A stretch of DNA of 14,222 nt. It comes from Rhodospirillaceae bacterium. GTDB taxonomy: Bacteria > Pseudomonadota > Alphaproteobacteria > Rhodospirillales > Magnetospirillaceae. Below, in pieces: positions 6,604 through 11,793 of this stretch. The notes under the pieces were generated by a model. That model was not told the DNA's origin, ran no database searches, and was given only the letters and a program-made list of their open reading frames with translations. Position numbers and translations under genes: made by a program. The number at the start of each line of letters is the position of its first letter. Positions within the stretch are counted from its first letter, which is position 1. The DNA is taken from NCBI GenBank assembly GCA_013349735.1, contig DUZC01000021.1, positions 1 to 14,222 of the forward strand, given 5' to 3'.

Positions 6604-8019
6604 ATGACCGATCCCTTCGCCCCGTCGCTGTCGCGCAATGCCCCGGAATTTACCGTCGGTGAACTGTCGCTGGCCCTGAAACGCACCGTGGAACAGGCCT
6701 ATGAGCATCTGCGGGTGAAAGGCGAAATTTCCGGGTGCAAGCGCCATTCCTCGGGTCATATTTATTTCTGTTTAAAAGACAGCGACGCGGTGCTGGATGC
6801 CGTCTGTTGGCGGGGTTCGGCCGGGCGCCTGGCGGTAACGCCCGAGGATGGCATGGAGGTGGTGGCGAGTGGCCGGCTGACCACCTATCCCGGTCGTTCA
6901 AAATATCAGATGGTCGTGGACAGTCTGGAATTGGCCGGGCAAGGCGCTTTGCTGAAACTGCTTGAGGATCGCCGCCGCCGTCTGGCCGGCGAAGGGCTGT
7001 TTGATCCGGCCCGCAAAAAGAAACTGCCCTTCCTGCCCAAGGTGATCGGTGTGGTGACCTCGCCGACCGGGGCGGTGATCCGCGATATCCTGCATCGTCT
7101 GGCCGATCGCTTCCCGCGCCCTGTCCTGCTTTGGCCGGTGGCCGTCCAGGGCGAAGGGGCGGCAGCGGAAGTGGCGGCGGCCATCGAAGGCTTCAACGCG
7201 CTGCCGGTTGGCGGGGCGGTGCCGCGCCCCGATCTGTTGATCGTCGCCCGGGGCGGTGGCTCGCTCGAAGATCTGTGGGCCTTTAATGAGGAAGTGGTGG
7301 TGCGGGCGGCGGCGGCTTCGGTCATTCCGCTGATTTCCGCGGTGGGCCATGAGACCGATACCACTTTAATCGATTTTGCCGCCGATTTGCGGGCGCCGAC
7401 CCCCACCGGGGCGGCCGAGATGGCCGTGCCGGTGCGCCGCGAATTATTGGCCCGCCTGGCCGAACTGGCCCAGCGCCAGGATGCCGCGGCGCTCAGGCTG
7501 CTGGACGAGCGGCGCCAGCGTTTGCTGGGGCTGGGACGGGGGCTGGGGGATCCCGCCCGCCGTCTGGCCGAGCTTGGCCGGCAATTGGCGGGATGGCAGG
7601 ACCGGCTGGTCAATGCGCTGCCCAATCTGTTGCATCGCCGCCGGGCTTTGCTGGGGCAGTGGGCGGCCAGGCTGCCCAGCCCCCACCAGCAGATCAAGGA
7701 AAAGCGCCATCAGTTGGAAGCCCCGGCCCAGCGGTTAGGGGTGATGCTGGACCGAGGATTGCAGCAAAAGCGGGCGGCGCTGGATCGCCTGGCCGCCGTC
7801 CTGGAAAGCCTGTCCTATGAACAGGTTTTGCGCCGCGGTTTCGCGCTGGTGCGCGATCGGGCCGGTCAGCCGGTCAGCGCGCCGGAAGCGGCCAAAGCGG
7901 GCGAACGCTGGACGGTGACCTTTGATGCCGGGAAAACGGTTCCGGTGGTGGTTGAGGGCGAACTCCCGACCGCCCGTCGGCCGACTGCCGGCGATGGCCG
8001 TCAGGGCAAGCTTTTATGA
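6604..8019 (+). CDS. xseA: Exodeoxyribonuclease VII large subunit
   Basis: Catalytic subunit of ExoVII, which with the small subunit XseB degrades single-stranded DNA in both directions during repair. The 471 residues show the N-terminal OB fold (FTVGELSLALKRTVEQAYEH, then VKGEISG and HIYFCLKD), the catalytic-domain motifs VVTSPTGAVIRDIL and VARGGGSLEDLWAFNEE, and the highly conserved GHETDTTLIDFAADLRAPTP. A long coiled-coil region follows, then the C-terminal SYEQVLRRGFALVRD. The frame is open back to 6151, but everything before 6604 is antisense to purD or intergenic, and the OB fold begins right after the ATG at 6604. No strong ribosome site is visible; GCAGGA lies about 18 bases upstream. 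xseB is not in the window. Confidence 0.96.
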   Translation: MTDPFAPSLSRNAPEFTVGELSLALKRTVEQAYEHLRVKGEISGCKRHSSGHIYFCLKDSDAVLDAVCWRGSAGRLAVTPEDGMEVVASGRLTTYPGRSKYQMVVDSLELAGQGALLKLLEDRRRRLAGEGLFDPARKKKLPFLPKVIGVVTSPTGAVIRDILHRLADRFPRPVLLWPVAVQGEGAAAEVAAAIEGFNALPVGGAVPRPDLLIVARGGGSLEDLWAFNEEVVVRAAAASVIPLISAVGHETDTTLIDFAADLRAPTPTGAAEMAVPVRRELLARLAELAQRQDAAALRLLDERRQRLLGLGRGLGDPARRLAELGRQLAGWQDRLVNALPNLLHRRRALLGQWAARLPSPHQQIKEKRHQLEAPAQRLGVMLDRGLQQKRAALDRLAAVLESLSYEQVLRRGFALVRDRAGQPVSAPEAAKAGERWTVTFDAGKTVPVVVEGELPTARRPTAGDGRQGKLL

Positions 8020-8036
8020 GTCTGGTTCGACCAGAC
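8020..8036 (+). terminator. Hairpin directly after the xseA stop, without a T-run
   Basis: GTCTGG (8020-8025), a TTCGA loop and CCAGAC (8031-8036) form a perfect 6-base stem beginning right after the TGA. There is no following T-tract, so it could protect the 3' end or assist termination but is not a standard intrinsic terminator. Confidence 0.35.
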
Positions 8037-8041
8037 CCGCA

Positions 8042-8055
8042 ACCGGCGTCCCGCC
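8042..8055 (+). repeat. Remnant of a REP-like unit (B0)
   Basis: ACCGGCG at 8042-8048 matches the left arm of unit A1, followed by TCC and CGCC (8052-8055), giving only a 4-base stem. The GTAG head and the rest of the right arm are missing. It runs into CCTTTAAATT, the same ten bases that join A2 to A3, so this looks like a decayed copy. Confidence 0.4.
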
Positions 8056-8125
8056 TTTAAATTTCGGGTGCACCGCTCTGTGCCGGCGATTTGGCGGTGG
8101 CCGGCGGGGACGCCAGCCCTGCTGC
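8054..8125. repeat. REP-like pair B (plus unit B1, minus unit B2)
   Basis: Two opposed units are separated by a 10-base spacer (ATTTGGCGGT, 8089-8098). B1 (about 8066-8088) keeps the right arm GCCGGCG but has lost two bases from its left arm and has GTGC where GTAG is expected. B2 (8099-8124) has arms GGCCGGC and GCCAGCC with one mismatch and reads GCAG instead of GTAG on the minus strand. The pair is a close copy of pair C, about 212 bases further on. Confidence 0.7.
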
Positions 8126-8150
8126 CTGACTGCCGAACGTTGGCCAATGA

Positions 8151-8259
8151 GACACGGATTTGATCGGATCATACCGGATGAAAGCGGAAAATTCCCTTGC
8201 GCCTTTGGCGCCATTTTTTTTAATCCGTGCGCATCTGGTGTCATCTGGGAATCCGTGTC
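8151..8259. repeat. 109-base palindromic element with exact central symmetry (MITE-like)
   Basis: The ends are perfect 10-base inverted repeats, GACACGGATT (8151-8160) and AATCCGTGTC (8250-8259). The centre is a perfect hairpin GCGCC-TTT-GGCGC (8199-8211). Both are symmetric about base 8205, so the whole element is one long imperfect palindrome. Between ends and centre the arms share a recurring 5-base word: CGGAT at 8155, 8165 and 8175 and CGGAA at 8185 on the left, and its complement ATCCG or ATCTG at 8223, 8233, 8243 and 8251 on the right, offset by about two bases. It has no coding capacity and lies between REP pairs B and C. Confidence 0.6.
8199..8221 (+). terminator. Candidate intrinsic terminator downstream of xseA
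   Basis: A hairpin GCGCC-TTT-GGCGC (8199-8211) is followed after two bases by eight T residues (8214-8221), the standard order for termination of plus-strand transcripts from xseA, whose stop is 180 bases upstream. It forms the centre of the 109-base palindrome, so folding of the outer arms could compete with or strengthen it. Confidence 0.5.
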
Positions 8260-8265
8260 AAAAAG

Positions 8266-8340
8266 CCTTTGAAAATCGGGTGCGCCGGCCTTTGTGCCGA
8301 CGATTTGGCGGTGGCCGGCGGAGACGCCAGCCCTACTGCC
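8266..8340. repeat. REP-like pair C (plus unit C1, minus unit C2)
   Basis: C1 (8278-8303) has CGCCGGC (8283-8289), a 6-base loop and GCCGACG (8296-8302). After the same 10-base ATTTGGCGGT spacer as in pair B, C2 (8313-8338) has GGCCGGC (8313-8319), GCCAGCC (8326-8332) and CTAC (8333-8336), which is GTAG on the minus strand. The pair ends seven bases before the nadK stop codon. It is the better preserved of the two duplicated pairs. Confidence 0.7.
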
Positions 8341-8347
8341 ATATCAC

Positions 8348-9115
8348 CTAAGGCAGGAACTGTTCGGCCAGAATGCGTTCTTCCAGATTATGTTCCGGAT
8401 CGAACAGGAGATCGAGGCCGACCTCGCGATCTTCATGAACTTCGACGGATGCCACATTGCGGACTTCGGTATAGTCGGCCACCGCCGATACCGGGCGCTT
8501 ATCGCCATCCAGGACTTCAAAGGAAACTTTCGCCTTGTGGGATAACAAGGCGCCCCGCCAGCGTCGGGGGCGGAACGCCGAGATCGAAGTCAGGGCCAGG
8601 ACTCCGGCGCCCATGGGGATGATCGGGCCATGCGCGGAAAGATTATAGGCGGTGCTGCCGGCCGGCGTTGACAATAAAACGCCATCGCAAACAAGTTCTT
8701 CGAGGCGGACACGGCCATCGATGCGAATGCGGATTTTGGCGGCCTGGCGGGTTTCTCGCAGCAAAGAGACTTCGTTGATCGCCAAAGCCTCGTGGCTTTC
8801 ATTGCTGCCGGTGATGACCCGCATGATCAGCGGATGCAGGCGCACCACCTCGGCGCGGCGCAGGCGCTCAAACAAATGAACTTCGCGATAGACATTCATC
8901 AGAAAACCGACCGAGCCCCGGTTCATTCCATAAATCGGAATTTTGCGATCGATATGCCGATGCAGGGTTTCCAGCATGAAGCCGTCGCCCCCCAAAGCGA
9001 CGATCACATCGGCCTGTTCGACGGGAACGCCTCCATAGGTCGCCGAGAGCAATTTCAGGGCGCGCTGGGCCGCGTCACTATCCCCGGCGACGAAGGCCAC
9101 GCTTTCAAAATTCAT
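8348..9115 (-). CDS. nadK: NAD kinase
   Basis: Phosphorylates NAD to NADP in the cytosol, the sole route to NADP in most bacteria. The 255-residue protein carries the catalytic GGDG motif (residues 42-45, in ADVIVALGGDGFMLE), the INEVSLLRE block and LLSTPAGSTAYNLSAHGPI, the strongly conserved NAD/ATP-site region. Its length is usual for the compact alphaproteobacterial form. GGGGAG lies 11 bases before the ATG on the minus strand. It sits 26 bases downstream of moaA in the same direction, so co-transcription is likely. It converges with xseA across the repeat-rich gap. Confidence 0.95.
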   Translation of the reverse strand: MNFESVAFVAGDSDAAQRALKLLSATYGGVPVEQADVIVALGGDGFMLETLHRHIDRKIPIYGMNRGSVGFLMNVYREVHLFERLRRAEVVRLHPLIMRVITGSNESHEALAINEVSLLRETRQAAKIRIRIDGRVRLEELVCDGVLLSTPAGSTAYNLSAHGPIIPMGAGVLALTSISAFRPRRWRGALLSHKAKVSFEVLDGDKRPVSAVADYTEVRNVASVEVHEDREVGLDLLFDPEHNLEERILAEQFLP

Positions 9116-9141
9116 TGCTTTTGCCGCTCCCCTGTTACCGC

Positions 9142-10134
9142 TTAGCCACCGGTGGTGTTCATATGACGCCCTAATGCCGGCCGGCTCTGCTGGCGATCGA
9201 TGATGAAATCGTGACCTTTGGGCTTGCGCCGGATTGCCGATAAGATCGCCGCCTCCAAGGCCTGATGGTTTGAATTTTCATCGCGCAGCACCGCCTGCAG
9301 ATCGGCCGAGTCCTCCTGGCCGAGACACATATAAAGTTTACCGGTACAGGTTACCCTGACCCGATTGCATCCCTCACAAAAATTATGGGTCAAAGGCGTA
9401 ATAAAGCCAAGCAGACCTCCGGTTTCCTGAACGCGGCAATAGCTGGCCGGGCCACCGGTGGTCAGAGCCAGCGGCTGCAAGCGCCATTTTTTGCCAAGAT
9501 CGCGGCGCAGTTTATCAAGCGGCAGATAGCGATCGGTGCGGTCTTCGTCCACTTCGCCCATGGGCATGGTCTCGATCAGGGTCAGATCAAATCCCTGGTC
9601 GCCGCACCAACGGATCAAATCATCGATCTCATCCTCATTGATGCCCAGCAAGGCGACTGTATTGATTTTTACCTTAAGGCCGGCGGCCTTGGCGGCGGCA
9701 AGGCCCGCCAGCACCTGTTCCAAACCATCCGAACGGGTGATGCGCTGGAATCGGGCCCGGTCAAGACTGTCCAAGGATACATTCACGCGCTTGATGCCGG
9801 CAGCCCGCAAATCTTCGGCAAATTCAGGCAGGCGGACCCCGTTGGTGGACAGGGTCAATTCCTCTAGCCGTCCGGACGTCAGATGGCGGCCCAGGCTCCG
9901 GACCAGATCGAGAAGGCCACGCCGGACCAGCGGTTCCCCGCCGGTCAGCCGTATTTTGCGGATCCCGAGCGTGATGAAAGCCTCGGCCAACCGCGCCAGC
10001 TCCTCAAGGCTCAAAAGCGCTGATTTGGGCAGGAATTCCGGAGACTCGCCCATGCAATAGCGGCATCTCAAATTGCAGCGATCGGTCACCGAAAGGCGCA
10101 GATAATGGATGGAACGGCCAAAGGGATCAATCAT
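9142..10134 (-). CDS. moaA: GTP 3',8-cyclase, radical SAM enzyme of molybdenum cofactor synthesis
   Basis: Catalyses the first step of molybdopterin synthesis, converting GTP to 3',8-cyclo-7,8-dihydro-GTP with S-adenosylmethionine. Numbered from the ATG at 10134 (330 residues), the radical SAM cluster motif is C20-x3-C24-x2-C27 (TDRCNLRCRYC), the SAM-binding motif LTGGEP is at 63-68, and the C-terminal second Fe-S cluster shows the exact C-x2-C-x13-C spacing (NFCEGCNRVRV...YMC). The protein ends in Gly-Gly, as functional MoaA requires. A GTG at 10143 would add three residues, but the GGAAAG ribosome site ends 8 bases before the ATG and directly abuts the GTG, so the ATG is preferred. No other molybdenum cofactor genes are in the window. 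Confidence 0.95.
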   Translation of the reverse strand: MIDPFGRSIHYLRLSVTDRCNLRCRYCMGESPEFLPKSALLSLEELARLAEAFITLGIRKIRLTGGEPLVRRGLLDLVRSLGRHLTSGRLEELTLSTNGVRLPEFAEDLRAAGIKRVNVSLDSLDRARFQRITRSDGLEQVLAGLAAAKAAGLKVKINTVALLGINEDEIDDLIRWCGDQGFDLTLIETMPMGEVDEDRTDRYLPLDKLRRDLGKKWRLQPLALTTGGPASYCRVQETGGLLGFITPLTHNFCEGCNRVRVTCTGKLYMCLGQEDSADLQAVLRDENSNHQALEAAILSAIRRKPKGHDFIIDRQQSRPALGRHMNTTGG

Positions 10135-10158
10135 CTGCGGCACTTTCCAGGGCTACTG

Positions 10159-10172
10159 ATATCGCTAGATAT
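10159..10172. promoter_or_regulatory. Short AT-rich inverted repeat upstream of moaA
   Basis: ATATC-GCTA-GATAT is a perfect 5-4-5 inverted repeat, 25 bases before the preferred moaA start, in the 63-base gap to the upstream gene. It could be a binding site or part of a promoter. It is short enough to arise by chance. Confidence 0.2.
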
Positions 10173-10197
10173 GGACATGGCAGGCGGGAATTTCAGC

Positions 10198-10920
10198 CTA
10201 TCCGTATAAGAAATAGAAAGAGGCGAAGTCCCGGCGAAGCGCCTGCAAAGCGGCGATCACCGCCGCGCTCTGGCCTTCCAGCAAAGCGGTTTTGACGGCG
10301 GTCACCTGGCGCGCGACGCCTTCGATCCGTCGGAAAAAATCCTGGTCATCCTGCAAAGCGCGGGGGGCGCGCTTCTCCAACTGTTCGGCCAGCCAGGCCA
10401 GCACGCCAAGCTGTTCGCAAAGGCGGACGAATTGATCGGCGGTCAGTTCGGCTTGCCCGAAATCGCCGTCATCAGCCTCGGCCAATTTCTCATCAAAGCC
10501 GTCCAACAGATCGTCATAGCTGGTGATATCATTGCGCCGCCGCTGATCGGCCAGGATGGCCCGGATCCGATACAGGCTGGAATGGGCGTCTGGCAATTGG
10601 CCGGCGGCGGTCTGGTCGGCGGCCTGACGGGCGATCACCGCGATCTGTCTCATTTCAGCGGGGATGTCCTGGTCCTGCGGGAAGGGGGGCGGCGGAATCC
10701 GCCCTTCGAGGCTTGGCAACAGGCCGCTCCAAGCCGCCAGGAACGCCTTCAGCGCAGCGCCGGTCGCCGCCGGATCGGGATGGTCCGCCTCCGATTGATA
10801 AAAGGCGTCGCGGAAATGAGCCCAAGCCGTGTCCAGGCGTCGCTGGACCTCCGACGCATCGCCGGCCTTGCCGGCCGTCGGCATCAGCAACAGGGCCAGA
10901 AGGATCAGGCGGCGGAGCAT
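10198..10920 (-). CDS. Exported helical protein of unknown function
   Basis: I do not recognise a family. From the ATG at 10920 the product is 240 residues and opens with a clear signal peptide (MLRRLILLALLLMPTAGKA, probable cleavage after AGKA), so it should be periplasmic. No lipobox Cys follows. The mature part is rich in Ala, Gln, Leu and Asp with regularly spaced hydrophobics and looks almost wholly alpha-helical. It has a Pro-rich break (RIPPPPFPQDQD) and an acidic stretch (DEKLAEADDGDFGQAE), and ends in aromatic residues FASFYFLYG. A start at 10956 would add 12 residues; neither start has a strong ribosome site, and 10920 puts the signal peptide at the terminus and leaves 86 bases for the divergent promoter region with chpT. 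moaA follows 63 bases downstream on the same strand. Confidence 0.75.
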   Translation of the reverse strand: MLRRLILLALLLMPTAGKAGDASEVQRRLDTAWAHFRDAFYQSEADHPDPAATGAALKAFLAAWSGLLPSLEGRIPPPPFPQDQDIPAEMRQIAVIARQAADQTAAGQLPDAHSSLYRIRAILADQRRRNDITSYDDLLDGFDEKLAEADDGDFGQAELTADQFVRLCEQLGVLAWLAEQLEKRAPRALQDDQDFFRRIEGVARQVTAVKTALLEGQSAAVIAALQALRRDFASFYFLYG

Positions 10921-11006
10921 CGGGTGCAAACTGACAGGATAGCGGCCCTCTGGCATCGGTTAAGCGCTTCGTCCATTATGCCGGAAATGACTGTAGGGGA
11001 GCGGCA

Positions 11007-11648
11007 ATGGTTGATCAAGCTGAAGGGTTGCTTCTGGCCGAAGGTCTCTGCGCCCGTCTTTGCCATGACCTGGCCGGACCGGTGGGCGCCCTGGCCACGG
11101 GGGCCGAACTTCTGTCGGAAGAGGCAGGGGGTGGCGGCGCCGACGACGAGGCGCTGCAATTGCTGACCAGCAGCGCGGCCGTGGCGGCGCATCGTCTGCG
11201 GTTTTTTCGCCTCGCTTTTGGCGGTGGCGGCAAAGCGGTAGAAGCCCGGTCACTGCGCGAGCTGGTGTCGTCCTATGTCGCCTGCTCGGTCACCGCCGGC
11301 CAAAACCTTAGCCTGGACTGGCGGGATGAGTCGCAGGAACCCTGGCGGGACGGCCGGGCTCAATTGCTGCTGAACCTGATATTGCTGGCGCGCGACTGTC
11401 TGCCGGGTGGCGGCCAGATCCGCCTGTCGGCGCGGCCGGCGGCCGCTATCCTGGCCGAAATCACCGTGGAAGGCCCGACGGCGAAAACCGGTGAGGCGGC
11501 TGGCGGGCTGGCCGATGGTCCCCTGGATGCGATGCCGCCGCGCGCCGCCCAGGGCGTGTTTACCCGCTGGCTGGCGCGGCGATTGGGCTATGGCGTCACC
11601 CTGGCCGAAGCCCAGAACCGGGTGACGTTATGCTGCAAAGCGATATAA
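11007..11648 (+). CDS. chpT: ChpT-type histidine phosphotransferase
   Basis: In Caulobacter, ChpT dimers relay phosphate from the receiver of the hybrid kinase CckA to CtrA and CpdR, controlling the cell cycle; in other alphaproteobacteria the pathway often controls motility. The 213 residues show LCARLCHDLAGPVGAL near the N-terminus, with the phospho-accepting His at residue 20 followed by Asp, the typical helical-hairpin motif. A degenerate kinase-like ATPase fold follows (RAQLLLNLILLARDCLPGGGQI resembles a relic N-box, with no proper G-boxes). That pattern fits ChpT and not an active kinase. AGGGGAG lies 5 bases before the ATG. The gene is divergent from the exported-protein gene and lies 145 bases upstream of a hybrid cheA. 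Confidence 0.85.
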   Translation: MVDQAEGLLLAEGLCARLCHDLAGPVGALATGAELLSEEAGGGGADDEALQLLTSSAAVAAHRLRFFRLAFGGGGKAVEARSLRELVSSYVACSVTAGQNLSLDWRDESQEPWRDGRAQLLLNLILLARDCLPGGGQIRLSARPAAAILAEITVEGPTAKTGEAAGGLADGPLDAMPPRAAQGVFTRWLARRLGYGVTLAEAQNRVTLCCKAI

Positions 11649-11793
11649 AAATTCGCAAAAGCAATGCCGATTTTGGCGAGGCTACACTTTCTCAATTGTA
11701 ATGTTGCGTGCTATTAAGGAAGGTAATGATGAGAATACGCCTTATGGCTATTAAATCGAAGTCATAGGGCGGGGCGGAGGCAGGGGACCATAA
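11649..11793. promoter_or_regulatory. AT-rich leader/promoter region of cheA
   Basis: This gap is visibly poorer in G and C than the genes on both sides, as expected of a promoter region, and ends with AGGGGA placed 6 bases before the cheA ATG. TACACT (11683-11688) resembles a -10 box, but no -35 box with normal spacing was found. A full CtrA site (TTAA-N7-TTAA) is not present. The possible 13-codon ORF lies inside it. Confidence 0.35.
11726..11767 (+). CDS. Possible 13-codon leader ORF upstream of cheA
   Basis: ATG ATG at 11726-11731 opens a 13-codon frame (MMRIRLMAIKSKS) ending in TAG at 11765-11767, 26 bases before the cheA start. AAGGAAGG sits just before it, and the second ATG at 11729 has the better spacing. 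The peptide is basic and matches no leader type I know. The surrounding 145 bases are clearly richer in A and T than their neighbours, so such an ORF can occur by chance. Confidence 0.25.
   Translation: MMRIRLMAIKSKS

Noticed and set aside
5403..6662. Long plus-strand ORF (419 codons) opposite purD
   Set aside because: It is antisense to a complete purD with all family motifs. Its His/Gly/Gln-rich composition is typical of a shadow frame in GC-rich DNA.
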